Positions 1-7,698 of a stretch of 57,373 nucleotides of DNA are shown piece by piece. This DNA is from Streptomyces sp. A3M-1-3 (GTDB lineage: Bacteria; Actinomycetota; Actinomycetes; Streptomycetales; Streptomycetaceae): contig NZ_JANAVP010000032.1 in NCBI RefSeq assembly GCF_024213665.1, positions 1 through 57,373 of the forward strand, in the 5' to 3' direction. A model generated the notes under the pieces. It saw only the letters and a program-made list of their open reading frames with translations, did no database searches and was not told where the DNA came from. The position numbers were made by a program, and so were the translations under genes. Position 1 is the stretch's first letter; each line of letters opens with the position of its first letter.

Positions 1-68
1 TCACCGGGGTATGCAAGCACAACACGACCGACAACGCACTTCTGCGACCAGCACTTTCGCAACAGACC

Positions 69-2675
69 CTAGGCGGGGAAGCGGCGGTCCACCAGGCGCC
101 AGGCCAGCTCCAGGACCGCCGCTGCGGCCGCCGCGATGGCCACCGCTGCCCAGGGCATGGTCGTGCCCACCAGCTTCAGGGCGAAGAAGTCCTGCAGCCA
201 GGGCACGATCAGCACGATCAGGAAGCCCGCACCCATCGTCGCGACCAGGCAGATCCGCCACCAGGTGTACGGGCGGGCGATGATCGCCAGGACCCACATG
301 GAGACCAGGAACAGCGTGAGGGTGGCGGCGCTGGTCTCGGCGTCGAGCGCGCCCGGACCGCTGTAGTGGGAGCGGGACAGCAGATACGTGCCGAAGGTGG
401 CCGTCGCCGCGATGGTGCCGGCCGGGATGGCGTACCGCATGACCCGGCGTACGAAGTTGGGCTTGGCGCGCTCCTTGTTGGGGGCCAGCGCGAGGAAGAA
501 GGCCGGCACGCCGATGGTGAGGGTGGAGAGCAGGGTGAGGTGGCGGGGGAGGAAGGGGTACTCCACCTGGGAGCAGACCACCAGGATGGCGAGGAGGACG
601 GAGTAGACCGTCTTCGTCAGGAAGAGGGTGGCCACCCGGGTGATGTTGCCGATGACCCGGCGGCCCTCCGCGACGACCGAAGGCAGCGTCGCGAAGCTGT
701 TGTTGAGCAGGACGATCTGGGCGACGGCCTTCGTCGCCTCCGAGCCGGAGCCCATCGAGACGCCGATGTCGGCGTCCTTGAGCGCGAGGACGTCGTTGAC
801 GCCGTCGCCGGTCATCGCGACCGTGTGGCCGTGTGACTGAAGCGCGCCGACCATGTCCCGTTTCTGCTGCGGGGTGACCCGGCCGAAGACGGCGTTGGTG
901 GCGAGGGCCTGGGCCATGTCGGCCTGCTCGGAGGGGAGGTGGCGGGCGTCGACCGTGTTTGCGGCGCCGGGCAGACCGAGTTTTCCGGCCACCGCGCTGA
1001 CTGACACCGCGTTGTCGCCGGAGATGACCTTGGCGTGGACGTTCTGCTCGTCGAAGTAGCGCAGGGTGTCGGCCGCGTCGGGCCGCAGCCGCTGTTCGAG
1101 GACGACCAGGGCGGTGGCCCGCGCGCCGGTCACGACCTGCGGATCGTCGAGTTCACGGACGGTGCGGGCGAGGAGCAGTACGCGCAGGCCCTGCTCGTTG
1201 AGGTGGTCGATCTCGGTGAGGGTGGGGTCGTCCGCCGGCAGGAGTACGTCGGGGGCGCCGAGCAGCCAGGTGGAATTCTCGCCGTTGCCCTCGCTGAAGC
1301 TGGCGCCGCTGTACTTGCGGGCGGAGGAGAAGGGCAGCGACTCGGTGCACCGCCAGGTCTCGCTGTCGGGGTAGGCGTCGATGATCGCCTGGAGGCTGGC
1401 GTTGGGGCGCGGGTCGGACTCGCCGAGGGCGCCCAGCACCTGACGTACGTATGACTCGTCCGAGCCATTGCGCTGTGCGGCGGGGGCGGCCGCTCTGGCC
1501 TGGTCCGTGGCCGGCTCCGTGGCCGCGTCCGTGGCCTGCTGATGCTGGTCGGTGGCCTGGTCCGTGGCCTGGTCCCGGCCTTCGGCCGTGAGTGTGAGCA
1601 CCCGCAGCTCGGTGACGTCCATACCGCCCTCGGTGAGCGTGCCGGTCTTGTCCAGGCAGACCACGTCCACCCGGGCCAGGCCCTCGATCGCGGGCAGCTC
1701 CTGCACGAGGCACTGCTTGCGGCCCAGCCGGATGACGCCGATCGCGAAGGCGACCGAGGTGAGGAGGACCAGGCCCTCGGGGATCATCGGGACGATGCCG
1801 CCGACGGTCCGCGCGACGGACTCCTTGAAGTGGGTGTCCTTCACCACGAGCTGGCTGATGATCAGGCCGATCGCGGTCGGGACCATCATCCACGTCACGT
1901 ACTTGAGGATGGTGCTGATACCGCTGCGCAGCTCGGAGCTGACGAGCGTGAAGCGGGACGCCTCCTCGGCCAGCTGGGCGGCGTACGCCTCGCGGCCGAC
2001 CTTGGTGGCGGTGAACCCGCCGCCCCCCGCCACGACGAAACTGCCCGACATGACCTGGTCGCCGCGTTGTTTCAGCACCGGGTCGGCCTCGCCGGTGAGG
2101 AGTGACTCGTCGATCTCCAGGCCGTCGGCCTCGGCGATCTCGCCGTCCACGACGACCTTGTCACCGGGCCCGAGTTCGACGAGGTCACCGAGCACGATCT
2201 CGGAGGTGGAGACCTCGGCGGCCACCCCGTCGCGGCGGACGGTGGGTCTGGCCTCGCCGATGAGGGCGAGACTGTCCAGGGTCTTCTTGGCGCGCAGCTC
2301 CTGGATGATGCCGATGCCCGTGTTGGCGATGATGACGAAGCCGAAGAGGCTGTCCTGGATCGGCGCGACGATCAGCATGATTACCCAGAGGACGCCGATG
2401 ATCGCGTTGAAGCGGGTGAAGACGTTGCCGCGGATGATGTCGGCCGTGGAGCGGGAGGAGCGGACGGGGACGTCGTTGACCTCGCCGCGGGCGACTCGTT
2501 CGGCGACCTCCGCGGCGGTGAGCCCGGCGGGCCGGTGCCGTACCGGTAGCCGGACGGGATGCACCGGGTCCAGCTCGGATCCGGCGTCGATGGCCGGGCC
2601 GCCCGACTGCGGGCCGCCCGACTTGGATCCGCCAGGCTCCGGTCCGTCCGTGTCGATCTTCGCCCGCTGCGTCAT
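69..2675 (-). CDS. cation-transporting P-type ATPase (CtpE-like)
   Basis: An 868-aa integral membrane pump that couples ATP hydrolysis to cation export or import. Visible P-type hallmarks are the actuator-domain motif LLTGEAD (about residues 192-198), the fourth-helix motif IPEGL (298-302), the phosphorylation motif DKTGTLT with the catalytic Asp at 342, and the hinge motif TGDGVNDVLALKDADIG in the P-domain. About ten hydrophobic segments are present, four of them after the hinge, as in P2-type pumps. The closest family I recognise is mycobacterial CtpE; the transported ion cannot be read from the sequence. The N-terminal ~45 residues are Gly/Pro-rich and probably disordered. The N-domain carries a low-complexity ATDQ-repeat insertion (about residues 369-392). 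It stands alone on the minus strand; the next upstream gene on that strand (DUF2530) is 66 nt away. Confidence 0.93.
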   Translation of the reverse strand: MTQRAKIDTDGPEPGGSKSGGPQSGGPAIDAGSELDPVHPVRLPVRHRPAGLTAAEVAERVARGEVNDVPVRSSRSTADIIRGNVFTRFNAIIGVLWVIMLIVAPIQDSLFGFVIIANTGIGIIQELRAKKTLDSLALIGEARPTVRRDGVAAEVSTSEIVLGDLVELGPGDKVVVDGEIAEADGLEIDESLLTGEADPVLKQRGDQVMSGSFVVAGGGGFTATKVGREAYAAQLAEEASRFTLVSSELRSGISTILKYVTWMMVPTAIGLIISQLVVKDTHFKESVARTVGGIVPMIPEGLVLLTSVAFAIGVIRLGRKQCLVQELPAIEGLARVDVVCLDKTGTLTEGGMDVTELRVLTLTAEGRDQATDQATDQHQQATDAATEPATDQARAAAPAAQRNGSDESYVRQVLGALGESDPRPNASLQAIIDAYPDSETWRCTESLPFSSARKYSGASFSEGNGENSTWLLGAPDVLLPADDPTLTEIDHLNEQGLRVLLLARTVRELDDPQVVTGARATALVVLEQRLRPDAADTLRYFDEQNVHAKVISGDNAVSVSAVAGKLGLPGAANTVDARHLPSEQADMAQALATNAVFGRVTPQQKRDMVGALQSHGHTVAMTGDGVNDVLALKDADIGVSMGSGSEATKAVAQIVLLNNSFATLPSVVAEGRRVIGNITRVATLFLTKTVYSVLLAILVVCSQVEYPFLPRHLTLLSTLTIGVPAFFLALAPNKERAKPNFVRRVMRYAIPAGTIAATATFGTYLLSRSHYSGPGALDAETSAATLTLFLVSMWVLAIIARPYTWWRICLVATMGAGFLIVLIVPWLQDFFALKLVGTTMPWAAVAIAAAAAAVLELAWRLVDRRFPA
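1500..1568 (-). repeat. in-frame ATDQ-type repeat inside the P-type ATPase gene
   Basis: The DNA repeats GTCCGTGGCCTG-like 12-mers that encode an imperfect Ala-Thr-Asp-Gln array (residues about 370-392) at the start of the nucleotide-binding domain. It sits in a surface loop between the P- and N-domains, so in-frame length change is presumably tolerated. Confidence 0.7.
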
Positions 2676-2741
2676 GACTTCGACGGTACGGCGGGAGGCC
2701 GTGCTTCACCCGCCGAGTGCGACAGGAGGTCTGGCCGAGGT

Positions 2742-3008
2742 CTAGGCCGAGTTGGCGGCTTCCGTCGCCTTTGCGCGCTTGATCGCGGCGTCGCGCTTGC
2801 GGACGTACCAGATGCCGATCAGGCCAAGACCGCCGCCGGCCGCGCAGGTCCACACCCACCACAGCAGATCGCGGTCCTCGAACCAGCCGTAGAAGGGGAG
2901 CTGGACGACGAAGAGGACGAACCAGAGGATCGTGCCGCCGGTGATCGTGCCGACGACGGGCCCTTCCAGGGGCTCCGGCGCCTCGTGCTTGGGGGTCCAC
3001 TTCGCCAT
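2742..3008 (-). CDS. DUF2530 family small membrane protein
   Basis: An 88-aa protein with two hydrophobic segments separated by an acidic-aromatic turn (EDRDLLWWVW), then a basic tail rich in Lys and Arg. This matches the actinobacterial DUF2530 family, which is commonly encoded divergently from an NCS2 purine permease as here. The start is the ATG at 3008 (MAKWTPKHEAPEP). An upstream in-frame extension exists but lacks conserved features. Function is unknown; location is probably the cytoplasmic membrane. Confidence 0.8.
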   Translation of the reverse strand: MAKWTPKHEAPEPLEGPVVGTITGGTILWFVLFVVQLPFYGWFEDRDLLWWVWTCAAGGGLGLIGIWYVRKRDAAIKRAKATEAANSA

Positions 3009-3204
3009 GCGGACAGTGTAGGCGGCGGGCCTGCCGGCTCTCCGTGGTCCTTCCGTGGTCCTTCCGTGGGCCCTCCGTGGGCCTTCAGCCGCCGGTCTAC
3101 GCGCGGAGATACCGATCTTCCCCTTTATATGTTCATACTGAAACGGTTTGCGTCCGACCGGTTTTGTTCGTATGAACACCCAAGAAATACCGACGAGGTT
3201 TCGC

Positions 3205-4659
3205 ATGACCCCCACGGCCACCGCTCCTGTGGACGTCCAGCAGCCGCAGCGGCCCGACGGTCCCGGCGGCCTCGACCGCTTCTTCAAGATCTCCGAGCGC
3301 GGCTCCACCATCGCCCGTGAGGTCCGCGGCGGTTTCGCCACCTTCTTCGCGATGGCCTACATCATCGTGCTGAACCCGATCATCCTCGGCAGCGCGAAGG
3401 ACATGTACGGCCACCAGCTCGACGGCGACCAGCTGGTCACCGCCACCGTGCTCACCGCGGCCTTCTCCACCCTCCTGATGGGCGTCATCGGCAATGTGCC
3501 GATCGCCCTGGCTGCGGGCCTCGGTGTGAACACGGTCGTCGCTCTGCAACTCGCGCCCCGGATGAGCTGGGCGGATGCCATGGGCATGGTGGTCCTCGCC
3601 GGATTCGTGGTGATCCTGCTGGTCGCCACCGGTCTGCGGGAGCGCGTGATGAACGCGGTACCGCTCGGGCTGCGCAAGGGCATCGCCATCGGTATCGGCC
3701 TCTTCATCATGCTGATCGGCCTGGTGGACTCCGGCTTCGTCTCCCGTATCCCGGACGCCGCCCACACCACCGTGCCGCTGCAACTCGGCGCGTCCGGGCA
3801 TCTGGGCGGCTGGCCGGTGCTGGTCTTCGTCCTCGGCGCGCTGCTGACTCTGGCGCTGATCATCCGCAAGGGGCCGGGCGCGATCCTGATCTCCATCGTC
3901 GTGATGACACTGGTCGCCGTCCTGATCCAGCTGGTGGCCGGTCTGCCGGGCGAGGCCTGGGGCCTGACCGTGCCGGAGTGGCCGGGCAACCCGGTCGCCG
4001 CCCCCGACTTCGGGCTGGTCGGTGAGGTCAGCCTGTTCGGCGGCTTCGCGAAGGTCGGCTATCTGACCGGCGCGCTGTTCGTCTTCACCGTGCTGCTGTC
4101 CTGCTTCTTCGACGCGATGGGCACGATCCTCGGCGTCGGCGACGAGGCCAAGCTGATGCGCAAGGACGGCAGCTTCCCCGGCATCAACAAGGTCCTGATC
4201 GTGGACGGCATCGCGGTCGCGGCCGGTGGCGCCACCTCGTCCTCCGCCAACACCTGCTTCGTGGAGTCCACGGCGGGCGTGGGCGAAGGGGCCCGTACGG
4301 GTCTCTCAAGCGTCGTGACGGGCGGTCTCTTCGCGGCGGCGCTGTTCCTCACGCCGCTGGCCACGATGGTCCCGTCCCAGGCGGCGACCCCCGCCCTGCT
4401 GGCCGTGGGCTTCCTGATCCTGGCCGGTTCGGTCCGTGACATCGACTGGAGCGACTTCACGATCGCCGTGCCGGCCTTCCTGGCGATGGTGATGATGCCG
4501 TTCACGTACTCGATCACCAACGGCATCGGCATCGGCTTCATCAGCTTCTGCGTGCTGAGGCTCGCGGCGGGGCGCGGGCGCGAGGTGCCGACGGCGATGT
4601 ACGCGGTGTCGGCGGTGTTCGTCTTCTTCTACGCGATGCCTGCGCTCGGCCTCACGTAG
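3205..4659 (+). CDS. NCS2 family purine (xanthine/guanine/hypoxanthine) permease
   Basis: A 484-aa polytopic permease. The N-terminal conserved block (STIAREVRGGFATFFAMAYI) and the downstream segments FFDAMGTILGVGDEA and SSANTCFVESTAGVGEGARTG are characteristic of the AzgA-like branch of NCS2 transporters, which take up hypoxanthine, guanine or adenine with protons. At least twelve hydrophobic helices are evident. I chose the ATG at 3205 because GACGAGG lies 7 nt upstream; an alternative ATG at 3172 would add 11 residues. It diverges from the DUF2530 gene, so the ~200-nt spacer holds both promoters. Confidence 0.92.
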   Translation: MTPTATAPVDVQQPQRPDGPGGLDRFFKISERGSTIAREVRGGFATFFAMAYIIVLNPIILGSAKDMYGHQLDGDQLVTATVLTAAFSTLLMGVIGNVPIALAAGLGVNTVVALQLAPRMSWADAMGMVVLAGFVVILLVATGLRERVMNAVPLGLRKGIAIGIGLFIMLIGLVDSGFVSRIPDAAHTTVPLQLGASGHLGGWPVLVFVLGALLTLALIIRKGPGAILISIVVMTLVAVLIQLVAGLPGEAWGLTVPEWPGNPVAAPDFGLVGEVSLFGGFAKVGYLTGALFVFTVLLSCFFDAMGTILGVGDEAKLMRKDGSFPGINKVLIVDGIAVAAGGATSSSANTCFVESTAGVGEGARTGLSSVVTGGLFAAALFLTPLATMVPSQAATPALLAVGFLILAGSVRDIDWSDFTIAVPAFLAMVMMPFTYSITNGIGIGFISFCVLRLAAGRGREVPTAMYAVSAVFVFFYAMPALGLT

Positions 4660-4666
4660 GTTTCGC

Positions 4667-4706
4667 GCATGCCTCGCGCAAGCCTCGGGCATGCCTCGCG
4701 CAAGCC
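4667..4706. repeat. 18-bp direct repeat, 22-bp period
   Basis: GCATGCCTCGCGCAAGCC occurs at 4667-4684 and again at 4689-4706, filling the short spacer between the convergent permease and ribbon-helix-helix genes. It looks like a local tandem duplication. Each unit contains the palindrome GCATGC, but no strong terminator stem is formed. Confidence 0.75.
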
Positions 4707-4707
4707 A

Positions 4708-4890
4708 TCAGGTGCGCCCGTAGAACTTCTCCGTCTCGTCGACGGCCGTCTTGAAACGTTCGTCGAAGTCATCGCGAATGAGCGTCCGGAGCACATAGTC
4801 CTGGACGCTCATTCCGCGTTTCGCGGCATGCTGCCGGAGGCGGTCGAGCAGGTCACCGTCTATCCGCAGGCTGAGCACGTCTGTCCCCAT
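4708..4890 (-). CDS. ribbon-helix-helix (CopG-like) DNA-binding protein
   Basis: A 60-aa protein with the pattern VLSLRIDGDLLDRLRQHAAK (N-terminal strand and helix 1) followed by RGMSVQDYVLRTLI (turn and helix 2), the classic RHH fold. Such proteins act as dimers, often as antitoxins or autoregulators, but no adjacent toxin gene is seen. I chose the ATG at 4890, which places the beta-strand immediately after the start as in the family; a GTG at 4947 would add 19 very basic residues that look non-homologous. The C-terminus is charged (FDERFKTAVDETEKFYGRT). It converges on the purine permease. Confidence 0.72.
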   Translation of the reverse strand: MGTDVLSLRIDGDLLDRLRQHAAKRGMSVQDYVLRTLIRDDFDERFKTAVDETEKFYGRT

Positions 4891-4991
4891 GCCCACAGGG
4901 TCGGGGGAGCGACGCGGCCGGTGCGTCACTTTCCGGCGCCGTCTCACTCATACGGGTGACACGTGCCGCATCACGGTTTGAGTGGTGGTAT

Positions 4992-5017
4992 TTAGCATGG
5001 GTAATGAGTTACGCTAA
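4992..5017. promoter_or_regulatory. candidate MarR operator
   Basis: Immediately upstream of the marR ATG, TTAGC (4992-4996) and GCTAA (5013-5017) form an inverted repeat with a 16-nt spacer. Nested inside is GTAA-TGAG-TTAC (5001-5012). AT-rich dyads of this kind next to a MarR gene are typical autoregulatory sites, and the downstream exporter is a likely co-target. Inference from position and symmetry only. Confidence 0.45.
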
Positions 5018-5022
5018 GGAAC

Positions 5023-5460
5023 ATGCGTGACCTCTCCCATGGCGACGACGCTGCCGCCGTGAACTCCCTGCGCTCCGCCGTCATGCGGCTGGGGCGCCGC
5101 CTCAAGCACCAGCGCGTCGACGAATCGCTGAGCCCGACCGAGATGTCGGTGCTCGGCACCCTCGCTCGCTGCGGCTCGGCCACCCCCGGTGAGCTGGCCC
5201 GCAAGGAGCATGTCCAGCCGCCGTCGATGACCCGCATCGTGGCGCTGCTCGAGGCCAAGGGGCTGGTCCGGCTGGAGCCGCACCCCGACGACCGCCGGCA
5301 GAAGGTGGTCACCCAGACCGAGACGGCCGAGGCGATGCTCGAACAGAGCCGCCGCAAGCGCAACGCCTGGCTGGCGGGGCTCGCGGCCGAGCTCGATGAC
5401 GAGGAATGGGCCAAGCTGCGCGCGGCCGCCCCCGTGCTGGAGAAGCTCGCACACCTGTAA
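5023..5460 (+). CDS. MarR family transcriptional regulator
   Basis: A 145-aa winged-helix regulator. The recognition region (LSPTEMSVLGTLARCGSATPGELARKEHVQPPSMTR, read in parts) and the wing motif PHPDDRRQKVV are textbook MarR, with C-terminal helices for dimerisation. It is probably a repressor of the exporter gene that starts 88 nt downstream, as in many streptomycete marR-MFS pairs. The start at 5023 is preceded by AAGGA; a nested inverted repeat overlaps the leader. The ligand cannot be inferred. Confidence 0.9.
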   Translation: MRDLSHGDDAAAVNSLRSAVMRLGRRLKHQRVDESLSPTEMSVLGTLARCGSATPGELARKEHVQPPSMTRIVALLEAKGLVRLEPHPDDRRQKVVTQTETAEAMLEQSRRKRNAWLAGLAAELDDEEWAKLRAAAPVLEKLAHL

Positions 5461-5467
5461 TCAACCT

Positions 5468-5511
5468 GATCGCCCGATCGTCCGATCACGTGATCTTCTG
5501 ATCCCCTGATC
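5468..5511. repeat. six GATC tetramers at exact 8-bp spacing
   Basis: GATC begins at 5468, 5476, 5484, 5492, 5500 and 5508, a perfect 8-nt period over 44 bp, with variable tetranucleotides between. The centre contains the 12-bp palindrome GATCACGTGATC (5484-5495). The array fills the marR-MFS spacer and lies just before the MFS Shine-Dalgarno. It could be a multimeric protein-binding site, a transcript structure, or the remnant of an octamer tandem repeat. Confidence 0.85.
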
Positions 5512-5548
5512 ACTCCATCACCGAACGCCTGCAAGGAGGCGAACGCTC

Positions 5549-6865
5549 TTGCGTACGGGACACGGAGCAGACTCCGCACCCGCACCCGCCCCTACCACCA
5601 TGTTCAGCTCGCTGAAGATCCGTAACTACCGGCTCTTCGCCACCGGCCAGGTCGTCTCCAACACCGGCACCTGGATGCAGCGCATCGCGCAGGACTGGCT
5701 CGTGCTGAGCCTGACCGGATCCGCGTCCGCCGTCGGTATCACCATCGCGCTGCAGTTCCTGCCGATGCTGCTCTTCGGGCTGTACGGCGGAGTCCTCGCC
5801 GACCGCCTGCCCAAGCGGCGGCTGCTGCTGGCCACCCAGTCCGCGATGGGCCTGACCGGCCTCGCGCTGGCCGTCCTCACCCTCAGTGGACACGTCCAGG
5901 TCTGGCACGTCTATCTCACCGCCTTCGTCCTCGGCCTGGTCACGGTCGTCGACAACCCGGCCCGCCAGTCCTTCGTCTCCGAGATGGTCGGACCGGCCCA
6001 GCTCGCCAACGCGGTCAGCCTCAATTCGGCCAACTTCCAGTCCGCCCGGCTGGTCGGGCCCGCCGTCGCCGGTGTGCTCATCACGGCCGTCGGCAGCGGC
6101 TACGCCTTCCTGCTCAACGGACTCTCCTTCCTCGCGCCCCTCGCGGGCCTGCTGATGATGCGTACGTCCGAGCTGCACAAGGTGGAGCGCGCGCCGCGCG
6201 GCAAGGGCCAGCTGCGGGAAGGGCTGCGCTATGTCGCCGGCCGTCCCGAACTGATCTGGCCGATCGTCCTGGTCGGCTTCGTCGGCACCTTCGGCTTCAA
6301 CTTCCCGATCTGGCTGTCCGCGTTCGTCGACGACGTCTTCCACGGCGACGCCGGCACATACGGCCTGCTCAACACCCTGATGGCGGCCGGCTCCCTGGCC
6401 GGAGCCCTGCTCGCCGCCCGGCGCGGCACCTCCCGGCTGCGGCTGCTCGTCGGCGCGGCCGTGCTCTTCGGCGTGCTGGAGATGGTGACGGCCGTCGCGC
6501 CGTCCTTCTGGCTGTTCGCGGCGCTGCTGGTGCCGATCGGGATGTTCGGCCTGACGGTCAACGTCACGGCCAACTCCAGCGTCCAGATGGCGACCGATCC
6601 CGCGATGCGGGGCCGGGTGATGAGCCTGTTCATGATGGTCTTCACCGGCGGCACGCCGCTGGGCGCCCCGCTCGTCGGCTGGATCACGGACACGTACGGG
6701 GCGCGGACCGGATTCGCCGCGGGCGGCGCGGTCTCCGCGCTGGCCGCGATCGGCGTCGGCGTGATGCTCTGCCGCGTGGGCGGCCTACGACTGCGGATCG
6801 ACCTGCGCCGCGGGCGCCGGCACGTGGCGTTCGTACCGAGGGAGCAGCTGGCGACGGCGGCCTGA
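5549..6865 (+). CDS. MFS transporter (drug/siderophore exporter-like)
   Basis: A 438-aa permease with 10-12 predicted transmembrane helices. It carries the MFS_3-like signature around SNTGTWMQRIAQDWLVL and the cytoplasmic loop YGGVLADRLPKRRLLL between helices 2 and 3. This family includes exporters of the enterobactin-exit type and multidrug efflux pumps; the substrate is unknown. The TTG at 5549 is the likely start because AAGGAGG sits 9 nt upstream; the next candidate, ATG 5600, has no ribosome site. Pairing with the upstream marR gene suggests induction by a toxic ligand. The extreme C-terminus is basic and cytoplasmic. Confidence 0.9.
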   Translation: MRTGHGADSAPAPAPTTMFSSLKIRNYRLFATGQVVSNTGTWMQRIAQDWLVLSLTGSASAVGITIALQFLPMLLFGLYGGVLADRLPKRRLLLATQSAMGLTGLALAVLTLSGHVQVWHVYLTAFVLGLVTVVDNPARQSFVSEMVGPAQLANAVSLNSANFQSARLVGPAVAGVLITAVGSGYAFLLNGLSFLAPLAGLLMMRTSELHKVERAPRGKGQLREGLRYVAGRPELIWPIVLVGFVGTFGFNFPIWLSAFVDDVFHGDAGTYGLLNTLMAAGSLAGALLAARRGTSRLRLLVGAAVLFGVLEMVTAVAPSFWLFAALLVPIGMFGLTVNVTANSSVQMATDPAMRGRVMSLFMMVFTGGTPLGAPLVGWITDTYGARTGFAAGGAVSALAAIGVGVMLCRVGGLRLRIDLRRGRRHVAFVPREQLATAA

Positions 6866-6879
6866 CCGCGCCGACGGTT

Positions 6880-6902
6880 CCGCCGCCCGTGCCGGGCGGC
6901 GG
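6880..6902 (+). terminator. hairpin after the MFS gene
   Basis: CCGCCGCCCG (6880-6889) pairs perfectly with CGGGCGGCGG (6893-6902) across a 3-nt loop, 15 nt after the MFS stop codon. There is no U-tract, which is normal for streptomycete terminators. Confidence 0.6.
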
Positions 6903-6936
6903 GACGCGCGCGCACACTCGCGCGCATACTCGCGCC

Positions 6937-7524
6937 ATGAGACTCTTCGCTGCCGTACTGCCGCCGGATGCGGCGCTGGCTGAACTCGGAGCGGCCGTCG
7001 CGCCACTGCACGCTCTTCCCGGCGCGGACCGGCTGCGCTGGACGGGGCGGGGAGGCGGACCCGGGGGCGGAGCCACTCACTGGCACTGCACCCTGGCCTT
7101 CATGGGCGAGGTCGAGGACCGGCTGCTGCCCGAGCTGCGGGAGCGGCTCGGCCGGGCCGCCCACCGGACCGATCCGTTCACGCTGCGCATCCACGGCGGC
7201 GGACGCTTCGACGGCAAGGTGCTCTGGGCCGGGACAGCGGGCAACCTCGACATGCTCCGACTGCTGGCGGAGCGCGCGGACGCGGCGGCGCGCCGCTCCG
7301 GGGTGCCGATGAGCGAGCACCGGAAATACTCCGCCCACCTGACCCTCGCGCGCAGCCGGGTGACGGCGGACCTGCGGCCGTTCGCCGAGGCGCTGGGCGC
7401 CTTCGAGGGGACGCCGTGGGAGGTGGCCGAGCTCAGTCTCGTACGCAGCAACCTGCCGGTGAGCGGGATGCGGGGCGAGCAGCCGCGGTACGAGGTGGTG
7501 GAGGCGTGGCCGCTGGGCGGCTGA
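6937..7524 (+). CDS. thpR: RNA 2',3'-cyclic phosphodiesterase (2'-5' RNA ligase family)
   Basis: A 195-aa member of the 2H phosphoesterase superfamily. The two catalytic HxTx motifs are present as HCTL (residues 50-53) and HLTL (134-137), at the usual distance. The N-terminus (MRLFAAVLPP) is typical of ThpR. The enzyme hydrolyses 2',3'-cyclic phosphates on RNA ends; its cellular role in streptomycetes is not defined. A short loop of Gly residues (about 38-46) just before the first motif is longer than usual. The ATG at 6937 is chosen because everything upstream in frame is a low-complexity Thr-Arg-Ala-His repeat derived from a CGCGCAYACTCG tandem. Confidence 0.88.
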   Translation: MRLFAAVLPPDAALAELGAAVAPLHALPGADRLRWTGRGGGPGGGATHWHCTLAFMGEVEDRLLPELRERLGRAAHRTDPFTLRIHGGGRFDGKVLWAGTAGNLDMLRLLAERADAAARRSGVPMSEHRKYSAHLTLARSRVTADLRPFAEALGAFEGTPWEVAELSLVRSNLPVSGMRGEQPRYEVVEAWPLGG

Positions 7525-7539
7525 GGTTACGCTCAATGG

Positions 7540-7626
7540 ATGGACCCGAAGACCAGGAACCGGATCATGGCCGGTGTGCTTGTGCTGATGTTCGCCGTGA
7601 TCGCCGTGGCGGCCGCGGTCGGGTAG
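7540..7626 (+). CDS. 28-aa single-helix membrane peptide
   Basis: A small ORF starting MDPKTRNRIMAGVL and continuing with an uninterrupted hydrophobic stretch of about 19 residues to the stop. It has a basic N-terminus and a single transmembrane helix. I recall very similar mini-proteins being conserved in streptomycetes, but function is unknown. GAGG at 7523-7526 is a rather distant ribosome site. It follows the phosphodiesterase by 15 nt and may be co-transcribed. Confidence 0.55.
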   Translation: MDPKTRNRIMAGVLVLMFAVIAVAAAVG

Positions 7627-7698
7627 CCGGGTCGGTTGCCGGTTGCTGATTGCCGGTACGCCCCCGCCGCGGCCGCGCCGGTGTGTCCGGCTGTCACG

